A stretch of 64,000 nt of DNA from Planctomycetota bacterium (lineage in GTDB: Bacteria > Planctomycetota > Planctomycetia > Isosphaerales > Isosphaeraceae). Below the pieces are notes generated by a model. That model did no database searches, was not told where the DNA came from, and saw nothing but the letters and a program-made list of their open reading frames with translations. The stretch spans positions 1-64,000 of the forward strand of contig JAJYWB010000026.1 of the NCBI GenBank assembly GCA_021791715.1. Direction: 5' to 3'. Made by a program: the position numbers and the translations under genes. Position 1 is the first letter of the stretch. Each line of letters opens with the position of its first letter. Shown piece by piece: positions 26,338 through 35,821 of this stretch.

Positions 26338-27447
26338 TCAGTTTTTTTCGAGCGAATCGCGCCATTCGTCTCCCAACGCTCCCAACGATTTGCCTGTGCT
26401 TTCTTGAAAAAGCTTTTCGTCGTATTCTCCTTGCCGCATCGCCTTGTTGAGCTTGCGAACGATATCTTTATCGTACTTCTCCGTAAGATACGCCAGAAAC
26501 GCCGCCGAGATGCGGTAGCTGCGATTGAACCGCGCCTGCTCGCGCGACGGCGGCTTCAATTTTCCCGGCTCGTATTTGAAAAATCGAATATAATCACTAA
26601 TTCCTTCAACAAGCCATGAAGGATTGTTCCCACGGCGATAGCTTTGCACGACGTGCACGGTTTCATGAACCATCGCGCCGATATCGTCGGGGTGATCCTT
26701 GAAATACCGCACCGATCCGATGATCCGATCGCCTGCCGTCGCGGCGACACCGCGGTAATTCGATTTCAGAGTCATCAGGATCGTTCGGGGGGGCGTGAAC
26801 CCCTCGCTCGCAAGTTCTTCGTTGATCATCGTATACGATCGCTCGCACGCTTGGACCGCCTTCTCGGCCCATTCCTTCATCTCGGGAGCGTCGGCGACGT
26901 CGATCGTAAACTCGACGGGATATTTGAAAGTAACAACCTTCGGATTCGACTCGAGAGCGATCTCGCGGATAACGAGGGGCGTTTTGCAATCCGCCGAGGG
27001 TTTCACTCGAATCGCGCGAATCTCCCCCTCGGGCGACCAAACGTGCGCCTCGCCGTCTTGAAATTTCGCTTTTTCAATAAACTTTTTACCATCCATGGAT
27101 ATCTCGACGGAGCCCGCGGCGAGCTTATCGGCGCCGTCGGGCTTGCCCGTCGTCACGACGATCGATTTGATCCGCGCGGGACGATCGATAACAAGCGTGA
27201 AATGATCGGTCGGCGCCGCGACTTTTTCCGATGCGAAGTACGTTTGTGCGTCTCCGTCGAACGCGAATTGACGAATCCGTTCCCCCGCCGATTCAAGCGA
27301 CGATTCCACAGAGGCGAACAATTCCCCGTTCGCGGCTTCGTCCTTGGCAAAGACGCCGTCGGCGCGGACTCCGCGCGAAACCGCGAACGTCAGAATCAAA
27401 ACAAATAAAAATGTATGCGCAAAAAGACTTGAGACGATGCGACGCAT
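26338..27447 (-). CDS. Secreted discoidin-BSP (HExxH) protein
   Basis: 369 aa. ATG 27447 is chosen: GGAG lies seven bases upstream and a signal peptide follows (RIVSSLFAHTFLFVLILTFA, cleavage near VRA-DGV). Residues about 45-175 resemble an F5/8 type C (discoidin) carbohydrate-binding module (DHFTLVIDRPARIKSIVVTT). Residues about 180-365 match the plant basic secretory protein fold with a zinc-peptidase-like motif H261-ETV-H265 and a downstream E in SWLVEGISDYIRF. Likely a periplasmic or surface metallopeptidase that binds glycan. Peptidase activity of the BSP family is inferred, not well proven. Confidence 0.83.
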   Translation of the reverse strand: MRRIVSSLFAHTFLFVLILTFAVSRGVRADGVFAKDEAANGELFASVESSLESAGERIRQFAFDGDAQTYFASEKVAAPTDHFTLVIDRPARIKSIVVTTGKPDGADKLAAGSVEISMDGKKFIEKAKFQDGEAHVWSPEGEIRAIRVKPSADCKTPLVIREIALESNPKVVTFKYPVEFTIDVADAPEMKEWAEKAVQACERSYTMINEELASEGFTPPRTILMTLKSNYRGVAATAGDRIIGSVRYFKDHPDDIGAMVHETVHVVQSYRRGNNPSWLVEGISDYIRFFKYEPGKLKPPSREQARFNRSYRISAAFLAYLTEKYDKDIVRKLNKAMRQGEYDEKLFQESTGKSLGALGDEWRDSLEKN

Positions 27448-27633
27448 CGGCGGCTCCGAAGAAATCACGAGTTCGTAAAAAGATCGTGGGGAGCTTCGCC
27501 GATTTCTCGTCAAAGATCAACGGGTCGAACACAAAACGAAACGCGATCGCCGAATCATCGTGAATTCGATCGCGAAGCGAATTTCGTAATCCTAAACCCC
27601 GCTTCATGTTCGATCAATCTTCGAATGAATGAA

Positions 27634-27948
27634 TCAATTGTCGAAGGAATCGACCTCGCGATCGAGCAGCTTCCTCAAAGTTTCTCGTTCACGACGCGTC
27701 GCGTCGAGATCGAATCGCGTCATCGCGAGATCGAGCCGAAGCCGTTCGAGCGCGTCTCGAGCCACGTTCAAAACCCGACCCCGAAACATCGCGTCCTCGC
27801 ACGCGTCGTCGACGATCGGCTCAAGTACCGATCGAACCTCGTCAGGCATCGATCGAACCCGATCCCTCAGCTCGATCAAACCCGTGGGAACAGCGCTCGT
27901 TTGATATGATCCCGTCATCCCGTCCATCCCAATCGTGGCAGAATTCAT
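27634..27948 (-). CDS. Small helical hypothetical protein
   Basis: 104 aa from ATG 27948, which has AGGAG about nine bases upstream; the frame is open 15 codons further without support. The protein is soluble and strongly helical (LIELRDRVRSMPDEVRSVLE, then LRLDLAMTRFDLDATRRERE), ending in a likely coiled coil. It has a single cysteine (CEDAM). No family recognised. It lies between the BSP-like gene and the large secreted protein, on the opposite strand from the latter. Confidence 0.65.
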   Translation of the reverse strand: MNSATIGMDGMTGSYQTSAVPTGLIELRDRVRSMPDEVRSVLEPIVDDACEDAMFRGRVLNVARDALERLRLDLAMTRFDLDATRRERETLRKLLDREVDSFDN

Positions 27949-28235
27949 TTGGTGTCGTCTCCTCGAAGTACCGTCTCTCCAATCATAGCACACAGTTTAC
28001 CCAGATTGCTCAACCGATTCATTTTAACATCGCTTCGCGATTTCGGTGCGCCGGAAGTAAGGCGGGAAGAGGGTTTATGAGCGAATTGACGATCACGACG
28101 AGCACGCCTTCACTTTGCGAAATCGAGGAGCGATTGTATTGATCTTTTCGATCTCGCCCTTGGCCGATACAAGTAACACCGATCGATACCGCGGAGTTTG
28201 ACTTTGGCTTTTGTCCCAGGGAGGGGATTGAGCGC

Positions 28236-31200
28236 ATGGCGAGGCGTTCGGGATCGCGAAAATGGCTTCGATTGTCGTCTCGGATCGCGTGGACGACGAT
28301 CGCGACGCTCGCTCTGATTTCGTTGTCCGTACGTGCGCGCGCTCAAGACGAAACCAAACCGATCCTCCCTCCCGTCGTCAATCCCGAGATCGGGCCCAAG
28401 GCCGGAACGGCAGATGAGCCTGGATTTCCCGACGAAAGCTCACCCGCCTCGCGCGACGGATCGAGGAGTCAGCCCGAGGACGCGGAACTGAATCGAAATC
28501 GACCCGATCGAACCGATTCCAAACCGAAGAAGGTCGAAGGAAACGAGAACGAATCCGAAAAACGAGACGCCTCGCTCGAACAAAAACCCGTCGCCGAGCC
28601 CGTCAGTTATCGCGATCGGTTTGAATCGAAGGGAACGACGTGGCGACGCGAGGAGGCCGACACCGAGGTACGCATCATCGCGCACGAACGGACCGAAACG
28701 AAGGCGCGCGAAGGGAAAAGCTCGGAGCGGATCGCGTTCGAGGCGGGCGTCGGCGCCGCGGTGTATTACAGCCATGAGATCCCTAAAATTCCCGTCGGAC
28801 CGAATGCCGAAATCGGTTTATATGTACGGTCGAATCGTGAAGGCGTTCGTTTGATGGCTCGGGTCGTTCTCCCCGCCGATATCGACCCCGACACGCACCA
28901 GCCTTCGTTCATATTAGTATCGGGCGCCGCGGTCGATACCGCGAACATCTGGCGAAAATTGCTTTTGAGCGAGGTTCAGGTTCAGGTTCGACGACGGGTG
29001 CGGGTTTTGCGCGCCGCGACGAAACGCCCCGTGCCGCTCGACGGAGCGTATATCGATCAAGTGGTCGTGAATTTGTACGCGGGTCCGGGTGAAACCGAGG
29101 TTTTTCTCGACGACCTCGAGGCGTATCCCGTGCCCGCCGAGGCGCTCGCCGAATTCGCCAAAGAACGTCGCGGTCCCGTCGCCGAAAAAGGGGAATCTCC
29201 CGAGGGAAAAGCCGCCGCGCCTCGGATTGCGCTCCGCGAGGGGCTTTTAACGCTCGACGAAAAGCCCTGGTTCTTTTCGCTCATCAGCGCGCCGGGGGCG
29301 AAGGTTTTGCCCCTCCGCCAGGCGGGGTTCGACGTCATCGCGATCGAACCCGACGCCGACGATTCCAAAATCGCCGACGCCGTCCGCGACGGTTTCTTAC
29401 TAATGCCCGAAATCCACGCGACGGGACCGATCGATAAAGAAACCGTTATGCAACGCGTGCAGGCGTTCGCCGCGGCGGATCGCGTGGCGTTCTGGAACAT
29501 CGGCAGAGGTTTGGGGCTCGAACCCGATCTCGTCGATCGGAATCGGAATCGTGATCTTATACGTGGCGTTATCACCGATTTTCATGATTGGAACACGAAC
29601 GTTTCGCGGATGACGACCGCGTGGGTCGACGGAGCGATCGAAGATTACGCGCGACCTCCCAAAAACATCGACCTGATCGGCGTCGAGGCGCGCAACTGGG
29701 GGCGAATGCGCGACCCGCTCGAATCGCTCGCGTTCCTTAAACAACGCGTCGATCTCGGGTTCGAAAACCCGAACGCCCTGTTTTGGTTGCTGATCGACGC
29801 CAAGCCCTCGCCCCGGTTCCAGGAGGCGATCTGGGGTACGGGAACCCCTCCCGAATGGGGTCGGCCGACGATTCAGCCCGAACAATTACGCATATGGACA
29901 TATCTGGCGATCGCGGCGGGTTTTCGCGGCGTCGGGTTCCGCGCCGACGAGAATTTTACCGGACCCGCGGGGATTCCGCTCCGCACCGAGGCTGCTTTTT
30001 TGAATTTGGAGATCGGCCTGTTTCGATCGATCCTGGCCCGAGCCAAGAAATCGGGCGAGCTTCTTAACACTTATATGCCCGATCCGCTAATGATTACATC
30101 TCGACCCGCCGGAGGCGGAATCAAGGTGCAGAATCAGAAGCCCGCGGAAACTCCGGCGAACCCGACGATCAAGGCGGTTCCGTTCACGACGATGGATAAG
30201 AAAACGACGCTTCTGTTCATCGCCGATTTCGCCGCCGGCGCGCAATGGCAACCCCCTCAGATGTCGATGTCTGGAATGCGCGTGATCGTTCCCGCGCCCG
30301 AGGGGGCTCAGGGTTACGAGGTCACTCCAGCCTCGGTGCAAAAACTGGCTCGAAATCGCGTTCCGGGAGGAATCGAATTAACTCTTCCCGAGTTCGGCGT
30401 TTCGTCGATCATCGTCGTCACAACCGATCGTCCCCTCGTCGAGCGCTTGGAGGAACAGGTCGTCCGAAATCAATCGCTCGCGGTTCAAATGGCGATCGAA
30501 CAGGCGAAACTGATGATCGACTGGGTGACCGAATGCGACGATCGACTCCGAGGCGTTTGGGAAAACTCGCCGCCCCATCCGATGAACCAAAAACAGATCG
30601 ATTCCAAACCAAGCGCCGTCGCCTATATCACGCAGGCGAGAGAGCTTTTGGCGCTCGGTCGAACCGACGTCGCTCGCCGCAACTCCGATCTCGCCAAAAA
30701 CCTCGGCGCTCCATTTGAACCCTACGAAGACAGCCCCGAACGAATCCTGATCGACGCCGACGCGATCGAATTCCTCGCCGAGGCCCGCGACGACCTCGTC
30801 GAGGCGCAAGAAGCGCTCGAAGATCTCGATTACGATAACGCGTGGCGCGCCGCGCGACGCGTCGGAAGACCTCTTCGCATGCTAATGCGTGAACACTTCG
30901 AACGCGCGTTCAAAGGGATGCGAGACGTCGTTTTGCCTTATCAACCCAAGCCCAAAAAAGGCCAGGAAGATAAAGTGAAAGACCCCGAACAAATCGTCGC
31001 GCCGATCTCGAGCCCGCCGCTCGTCTCGTTCAACACCTTGCCTCAGCACTGGATCTGGATCGATAAAATGCGCGATTGGAGATTCGGCAAAAACCTCCTC
31101 GAATCGGGAACGTTCGAGGAACGCGAATCGCTCGAAGAACTCGGCTGGCGGAACGAAAGCTATCAATATAACGGCATCGAGGGAATCGTTGAAACGATCA

Positions 31201-31853
31201 AGGCGACACGCCCCAAAGCCGTCGGCAAAACAATCCTCAGGCTCAAGGTTTCGCCGATTTACCCCGAAAACATCGACGAAGTTCCCCGGTCGATCAAAGA
31301 TCGACCCAAAGCTGTGAAAGACTTTTTAAGTGTCGAAAAGAAATTACAACGACGTCTTGATATTCAAGACGCCTACCCGCCGTTTCTCGATTTTCCCCCG
31401 GCGGCGATCCGAACCCCCGACCTGAACGTTCGCTCTGGTCAACTGGTGCGAATTCGGTTATGGGTGAAAAAGCCGTTGCCGAACGTCGGCGGAGGAGGAG
31501 GATTGATCATCCGCGACACCCTCGGCGGCGAGCCCCTCCAATATCGATCGGCCGAGGGTTTGTTCGATTGGCGCGAGATCATCCTCTTTCGACGCGTCCC
31601 GAGCGACGGAGTGATGAGCGTTCTAATCGGCCTCGCGGGCTACGGTGTGCTCGACGTCGACGACGTGCGGGTCGAACTCGGCGTCGGCGAACCCCCCGAA
31701 CGAGCACGTCCGACACGACGTCCGCCGATCACTCGAATTCCCAAACCCGCGGATCGACCCGCCGAATCGACCCACATACGGACGCCTCGATCTCCCAATC
31801 GATCCGTCGACACCACCCGTTTACCCGCTCGAACCCCGCCGACGATCCGCTGA
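28236..31853 (+). CDS. Large secreted planctomycete protein with TIM-barrel-like centre
   Basis: 1205 aa. GGGAGGGG lies just upstream of ATG 28236. Signal peptide at residues 1-36 (IAWTTIATLALISLSVRARA). Residues 37-130 are low complexity and acidic. Residues about 135-310 look like a beta-sandwich (LMARVVLPADIDPD). About 330-620 has beta-alpha repeats like a glycoside-hydrolase barrel (KPWFFSLISAPGA, FDVIAIEPDADDSK, FWLLIDAKPSPRF, YLAIAAGFRGVGFRAD), followed by a beta-rich and helical region and a second beta-sandwich near 960-1150. The tail is Pro/Arg-rich. No catalytic Glu pair could be named, so enzymatic function is not claimed. It probably acts outside the cytoplasm on or with glycans. 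Confidence 0.7.
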   Translation: MARRSGSRKWLRLSSRIAWTTIATLALISLSVRARAQDETKPILPPVVNPEIGPKAGTADEPGFPDESSPASRDGSRSQPEDAELNRNRPDRTDSKPKKVEGNENESEKRDASLEQKPVAEPVSYRDRFESKGTTWRREEADTEVRIIAHERTETKAREGKSSERIAFEAGVGAAVYYSHEIPKIPVGPNAEIGLYVRSNREGVRLMARVVLPADIDPDTHQPSFILVSGAAVDTANIWRKLLLSEVQVQVRRRVRVLRAATKRPVPLDGAYIDQVVVNLYAGPGETEVFLDDLEAYPVPAEALAEFAKERRGPVAEKGESPEGKAAAPRIALREGLLTLDEKPWFFSLISAPGAKVLPLRQAGFDVIAIEPDADDSKIADAVRDGFLLMPEIHATGPIDKETVMQRVQAFAAADRVAFWNIGRGLGLEPDLVDRNRNRDLIRGVITDFHDWNTNVSRMTTAWVDGAIEDYARPPKNIDLIGVEARNWGRMRDPLESLAFLKQRVDLGFENPNALFWLLIDAKPSPRFQEAIWGTGTPPEWGRPTIQPEQLRIWTYLAIAAGFRGVGFRADENFTGPAGIPLRTEAAFLNLEIGLFRSILARAKKSGELLNTYMPDPLMITSRPAGGGIKVQNQKPAETPANPTIKAVPFTTMDKKTTLLFIADFAAGAQWQPPQMSMSGMRVIVPAPEGAQGYEVTPASVQKLARNRVPGGIELTLPEFGVSSIIVVTTDRPLVERLEEQVVRNQSLAVQMAIEQAKLMIDWVTECDDRLRGVWENSPPHPMNQKQIDSKPSAVAYITQARELLALGRTDVARRNSDLAKNLGAPFEPYEDSPERILIDADAIEFLAEARDDLVEAQEALEDLDYDNAWRAARRVGRPLRMLMREHFERAFKGMRDVVLPYQPKPKKGQEDKVKDPEQIVAPISSPPLVSFNTLPQHWIWIDKMRDWRFGKNLLESGTFEERESLEELGWRNESYQYNGIEGIVETIKATRPKAVGKTILRLKVSPIYPENIDEVPRSIKDRPKAVKDFLSVEKKLQRRLDIQDAYPPFLDFPPAAIRTPDLNVRSGQLVRIRLWVKKPLPNVGGGGGLIIRDTLGGEPLQYRSAEGLFDWREIILFRRVPSDGVMSVLIGLAGYGVLDVDDVRVELGVGEPPERARPTRRPPITRIPKPADRPAESTHIRTPRSPNRSVDTTRLPARTPPTIR

Positions 31854-32142
31854 CCTCGAGCGATATCTCGCGGCATGAATCGTTATGTCCTTATAACAAT
31901 CCGAGGCGCAAGCAAGTTCGTAATATAAGCCGGCTTGGAAACACGGAATGATCGCTCGGCTAGGTTCTTCTTATCAACACGAGCCGACGCGTTTCAACAA
32001 CATCGCTTCTCTCATCCACGATTTCGCCGAGTTCCGCTCGCACGATCGCCTTGATTGCCGGATCGTCGTCGTTTCGCGAAGCGGCTGAATGCGTCTTGCG
32101 AATCGATTCACGCGATGCGATTCGTTTCCGATCGACCGCGTC
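31854..32142. other. Convergent intergenic region, nothing identified
   Basis: 289 bp between the stop codons of the large secreted protein and the small Lys-rich protein. No hairpin with a T-run was found. Confidence 0.4.
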
Positions 32143-32475
32143 TCACTTCTTCTTCGCGGCCTTCGGTTTGGCCGTCCCCTCGGCCTTCGGCGCCTTCGCG
32201 GCCTTCGGCTTGGCTTTCGACGCGGGTTTCGCTTCCGCGAGCTCGGGCTGTGATTCCTCGATCGCCTCGGGCGTCGATAAAGCGGGAGGAGCGAGTAAGA
32301 CGGTCGATTCGGGTGAATGAGCCTCGGCTTGAGCCGGCGCCGAATCCCTCCCCGTCTCGGTCGCGTGCTCGACCTCTCCGTTCGTTTCGTCTTCAACTCC
32401 GTGTTGAAGGGGTCGATCGCCGAAAATCTTCTCAAAGTTCGGGAAGCCGTACTTCCGCACAATCGGTCCGCTCAT
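32143..32475 (-). CDS. Small protein with conserved-looking N-terminus and Lys/Ala-rich tail
   Basis: 110 aa. ATG 32475 is chosen because GAGGAG lies about nine bases upstream; the GTG at 32484 would overlap that site. The N-terminus MSGPIVRKYGFPNFEKIFG looks like a short conserved module, from memory shared by planctomycete small proteins (not verified). The middle is acidic; the last 30 residues are a repetitive Lys/Ala/Pro tail like eukaryotic histone H1 or bacterial histone-like tails. It may bind nucleic acid; this is inference from composition only. Confidence 0.65.
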   Translation of the reverse strand: MSGPIVRKYGFPNFEKIFGDRPLQHGVEDETNGEVEHATETGRDSAPAQAEAHSPESTVLLAPPALSTPEAIEESQPELAEAKPASKAKPKAAKAPKAEGTAKPKAAKKK

Positions 32476-32811
32476 CGTTGACACTCCTCAAATCGTCAAA
32501 ATCTTCGGGCAAAAGTCTCATGCTTGCATGAAATTTGAGTCGACACAACGATTTTCACCCCTCGCACGGCTATGAGTCAAGGGTTCGCCGATTCCAGGGT
32601 TCACTCCGGAAGATCTCGCGCTAACGTTCGGCTCGGAATCAAGAACAACCTCGATCGGAGTTTTCCGGCGATTATCGGAACCTGTCCGCTACCATTTCGG
32701 TAGCCGGGTCGCCTATAATAAGAATTCTTGAACGATCGGCCTTCAATCCGCGTGGTGTAAGAGATACCCTCCGCGGAACGAAAACGACTTTTTCACGCGA
32801 GGATTTCGGTC
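32476..32811. other. Divergent intergenic region
   Basis: 336 bp between the small Lys-rich protein gene and msrB. It contains the hairpin and -10 candidate upstream of msrB described separately, plus the ribosome-binding site of the small protein (GAGGAG on the minus strand near 32485-32492). Confidence 0.5.
32688..32719 (+). promoter_or_regulatory. Candidate promoter of msrB with overlapping palindrome
   Basis: TATAAT at 32714-32719, 92 bases before the msrB ATG. The expected -35 position is occupied by a palindrome, GCTACC-ATTTC-GGTAGC (32688-32704), which could be an operator. The -35 hexamer itself (ACCATT) is poor, so an activator or repressor may bind here. Confidence 0.4.
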
Positions 32812-33624
32812 ATGAAACCTTATTTCGCGTGCCTTGCGATCGCCCTCACGCTGACGCTCGCCTACTTTTCGGGGGGCGAAGCCGACGGCAAACAAGTTCC
32901 CCCAAACGGCGCCGCCAAACAGCGCAAGGTCGTCAAAACCGATCAAGAGTGGCTCAAGCAATTAACTCAGGATCAGTTCCTCGTCACCCGCCGCAAGGTC
33001 ACCGAACCTCCTTTTAGCGGACAATATGTACATGTAAAGGGTAAAGGTGTATTTGAATGCGTGTGTTGCGGCGCCGAGCTGTTCAACACCGCGGCGAAGT
33101 TTGATTCGGGAACGGGCTGGCCCAGTTTCTTCAGGCCGATCGCGGCGAACCGGGTCGATCGCCAGATGGATTATTCCGACGGATCGCCGCGAATCGAGGT
33201 CGTTTGCAACGAGTGCGGGGCTCATCTGGGTCACGTGTTCGACGACGGCCCGGCTCCCACGGGTTTGCGCTTCTGCATCAATTCGCTTTCACTCAAATAC
33301 GTTCCAGACGCCAAAACGAAGGCGGCTTCGACTTCAAAAAAGATGAAGGGGAAGACCGCGAAAAACACCAAGGTCGCGAAGAACACGGCGGGCAAAAACG
33401 CCAAATCGAACGCGACGGCGAAGACGACGAAACAGTCCGACGCCGCGGCGAAAGACGACCCCGCGGCCGACTCCGAATCCGCCAAAGCCGAATCCGCCAA
33501 AGCCGAATCCGCCAAAGCCGACGCGGGTAAATCCGATTCGGCCGCGGCCGACGACGATACGAACGACAAGCCCGCGCCCCAGGCCAAGGCCAAAAAGACG
33601 ACGAAACCTCAGTCGGATGACTGA
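32812..33624 (+). CDS. msrB: Exported methionine-(R)-sulfoxide reductase MsrB with Lys/Ala tail
   Basis: 270 aa. Signal peptide (residues 1-26, KPYFACLAIALTLTLAYFSGG). MsrB domain about 45-165: zinc site C83xxC86 and C132xxC135, GTGWPSF, HLGHVFDDGP and catalytic C155 in RFCINSLSL. It reduces methionine-R-sulfoxide in proteins with thioredoxin-type donors. Export implies repair of periplasmic proteins. After residue 165 there is a 105-residue tail rich in Lys, Ala, Ser and Asp, with three SAKAE/SAKAD units from a 15-bp repeat (about 33478-33522). Such a tail is not part of the usual enzyme (about 140-150 aa). It could anchor the enzyme to acidic polymers; that is inference. Confidence 0.9.
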   Translation: MKPYFACLAIALTLTLAYFSGGEADGKQVPPNGAAKQRKVVKTDQEWLKQLTQDQFLVTRRKVTEPPFSGQYVHVKGKGVFECVCCGAELFNTAAKFDSGTGWPSFFRPIAANRVDRQMDYSDGSPRIEVVCNECGAHLGHVFDDGPAPTGLRFCINSLSLKYVPDAKTKAASTSKKMKGKTAKNTKVAKNTAGKNAKSNATAKTTKQSDAAAKDDPAADSESAKAESAKAESAKADAGKSDSAAADDDTNDKPAPQAKAKKTTKPQSDD

Positions 33625-33836
33625 TTGATTATTTGTTAAAGACTCGTCGTAACGAGTTCAAAGCGCGAGAGAGCGAATCGAAATAGAAATGCTAATAATT
33701 CCGTGAGGGAGACGCGCTCACGAATCGTCTTTTTCAAAATCGAATCGTTCGATTCCGTTCCTGTCGAATCGAGCGTGCGTTATTGATCGAAAAACACAGA
33801 CTCTCGATCCGGGGAAATGTTTCGCCGGGTGAAGTT

Positions 33837-34607
33837 ATGAAGCCGATCACAGAGCCTGGAATCGACGTCTATTCGTTTCGAAGATTCGCCGCCGTTTCCT
33901 CGGCGGCGGCTCTTATCGTTTTCACCGCCGCGTCTTTCACGGCTTTCGACTGTTCTTATAATCATCAATATGTATTATTGATCGCCGCCTCGTCGGTGCT
34001 GTTAACTTATATAATTCTTCTCGATTTTCTGTTCCTTTTAAAGCTGTATCAATCAAAAACGTTCGGATTTCGGTTGATAGATTCTCGTTTAATCGCGCGA
34101 AATTTATTCATGAATCGCACAATATGCTTGAACGACAATGTCGATTTACTTATTAAAGGCGGCCATGAATTGATCGGCGGAAGTTCATCTAGAATCTTTG
34201 GCGAATGCTCGGTGATCGTGAACCGTCGCGAGGCGATTTGCGTCACTTCGTTTATCAAGAACGCCCCGCGATTGATCGAGGATCTCTCGACCGCGCATCT
34301 TAAGCTCAAATACGAGGAATTCTATCGTAAGATCGAGCAAGGATCCGCGGTCGCTTTTCGACCCGTCTGGATATGCGGATCGACATTGATCGTTGATCAA
34401 TTATTCGCAATAAACCTCAATGATTATACCGGGTGTTCGATTCGAGACGACGCGATCGTTCTCAATCCTAGAACCGGATCAAAAACCGTCGCGATCAACC
34501 TCGATAAAACCGTAAATTCGCACATCCTCTACATAATCTTACGCAGGATATTCGGGTGCGAGAATCCGCTGAATGATCTCGATGGAAATACGGGCGCCAA
34601 AGATTAA
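33837..34607 (+). CDS. Membrane protein of unknown function
   Basis: 256 aa from ATG 33837; an in-frame TTG at 33783 would add 18 residues. Two membrane helices lie near the N-terminus (AAALIVFTAASFTAF and YVLLIAASSVLLTYIILLDF), followed by a cytoplasmic or periplasmic domain of about 185 residues with beta-strand character (RTICLNDNVDLLIKGGHELI, SVIVNRREAICVTSF). Base composition is more AT-rich than its neighbours, which suggests a different history. No family recognised; PH-like or YcxB-like membrane proteins share this two-helix plus beta domain layout. Confidence 0.65.
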   Translation: MKPITEPGIDVYSFRRFAAVSSAAALIVFTAASFTAFDCSYNHQYVLLIAASSVLLTYIILLDFLFLLKLYQSKTFGFRLIDSRLIARNLFMNRTICLNDNVDLLIKGGHELIGGSSSRIFGECSVIVNRREAICVTSFIKNAPRLIEDLSTAHLKLKYEEFYRKIEQGSAVAFRPVWICGSTLIVDQLFAINLNDYTGCSIRDDAIVLNPRTGSKTVAINLDKTVNSHILYIILRRIFGCENPLNDLDGNTGAKD

Positions 34608-34950
34608 GAACCCGTTCGCAAACCCCTACGAATCGCTTTCGGTTTGGTTTGACGCGTTCCAAACTCTTTGATCGGCCGAACCCGTGAGCGATACCAACAA
34701 TCGTATTCAATTCTGCATGCTACGACCGGCTAACGCCCCCATGCTCGTCTTTTCATCGACGGGAGACGATCGTTTCGGGTTTCGTCGTCGACACTCGGAT
34801 CCGCCTCAAAATCGACGCTCCTCGCACCGAGCTTTTGAGCGAACCGCTCGACTTATTCCATCAACCCGACGCCCAAACGAGAAACCGTTCAAATCATCGC
34901 TCAAAAATATTCATATTATTATCAGGAGATCGTCGCCGGGGCGTCGGTCG
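34608..34950. other. Convergent intergenic region, nothing identified
   Basis: 343 bp between two converging genes. Open frames here are antisense continuations of the hydrolase-like gene. No terminator with a T-run was seen. Confidence 0.4.
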
Positions 34951-35727
34951 TCACGCCTTAACGCACTGGCCGATCAGCCATTCGTTGATATCGGTACGCA
35001 TTTTCGGGGTGACGCGTCCTCCAGCGGGATACGAGCGGAACGTCGTATCGAGCCCCGCGGAATGGAGAATCCTGGCGTCTCGAAGCACGCGACTCACTCC
35101 GGGACGGACGTTCCAATCGCCGTGCGCGATGAAAACACGGAGCGATCGGCACGCATCGTACCGAACGAGCGGGGCGAATCCGGCGGGAATCCAGCCGTTG
35201 ATCGCGACGACTCCCGCGTACCGTTCGGGATGAGAGAACGCCAGGCGGTACGCCGCCGCGGCGCCCTCGCCTCGTCCCACCAAAAAAACGCGTTCGGTAT
35301 GAACATTCAACGATCGCCTGATCTCACGAACCGACGCGGTGAGTGAATCTTCAATCCGATCGATCGAATCGCGAACGCCTTCAAATACGAACCGACGCAC
35401 GCGTTCGGCGGGGTTCAAAGCTCCGGCGAACTCCGATTCCAAATGTCGAGGCCGATCGGGATCGGCGAACTCGGGCCCCCAGCCGAAGCCGATCGTCCGG
35501 CCTCGCCGTTTCAACTCTTCGGGACCTCGTAAGCTTAATCCGATATAATTGCGCGAACTGAGCGCCGGAACCGAAACGATCGCACGCTCCTCGTCGGAGC
35601 CGCGAGGATGAAGCAGAATGAGCAAAGGATAAGCGTAGTTCGGTTCATACTCGCGGGGAACGAACCGAGCCTCGGCGCAAGCCGCGGCGGCAAGGATCGG
35701 ATCGTCGACGCTTCTCTCGCGTTGCAT
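34951..35727 (-). CDS. Alpha/beta-hydrolase-like protein lacking the catalytic serine
   Basis: 258 aa with the phospholipase/carboxylesterase or feruloyl-esterase-like plan: LLILLHPRGSDE with the oxyanion region, RVFLVGRGEGAAAAYRLAF as the nucleophile elbow, and RVFIAHGDWNVRPG plus RSYPAGGRVTPKM at the end. The elbow should read GxSxG but is G151-R-G153-E-G155, so serine is glycine. The usual final histidine (YPGGH) is replaced by YPAGGR. Fold retained, catalysis probably lost. It may be a binding or regulatory protein. No signal peptide. Convergent with the AT-rich membrane protein. Confidence 0.78.
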   Translation of the reverse strand: MQRERSVDDPILAAAACAEARFVPREYEPNYAYPLLILLHPRGSDEERAIVSVPALSSRNYIGLSLRGPEELKRRGRTIGFGWGPEFADPDRPRHLESEFAGALNPAERVRRFVFEGVRDSIDRIEDSLTASVREIRRSLNVHTERVFLVGRGEGAAAAYRLAFSHPERYAGVVAINGWIPAGFAPLVRYDACRSLRVFIAHGDWNVRPGVSRVLRDARILHSAGLDTTFRSYPAGGRVTPKMRTDINEWLIGQCVKA

Positions 35728-35821
35728 GGCTAAGATCCCCTCCGATCAAGCACGAGTCGAACTGGCCGACGGACGACAAATACCCCGGTCGCCCGATCGC
35801 GGCCCCCGTCTCGCCGCTTTC

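Noticed and set aside
33642..33658. ACTCGT-CGTA-ACGAGT hairpin after msrB as a terminator
   Set aside because: Only six pairs and no T-run; too weak to call.
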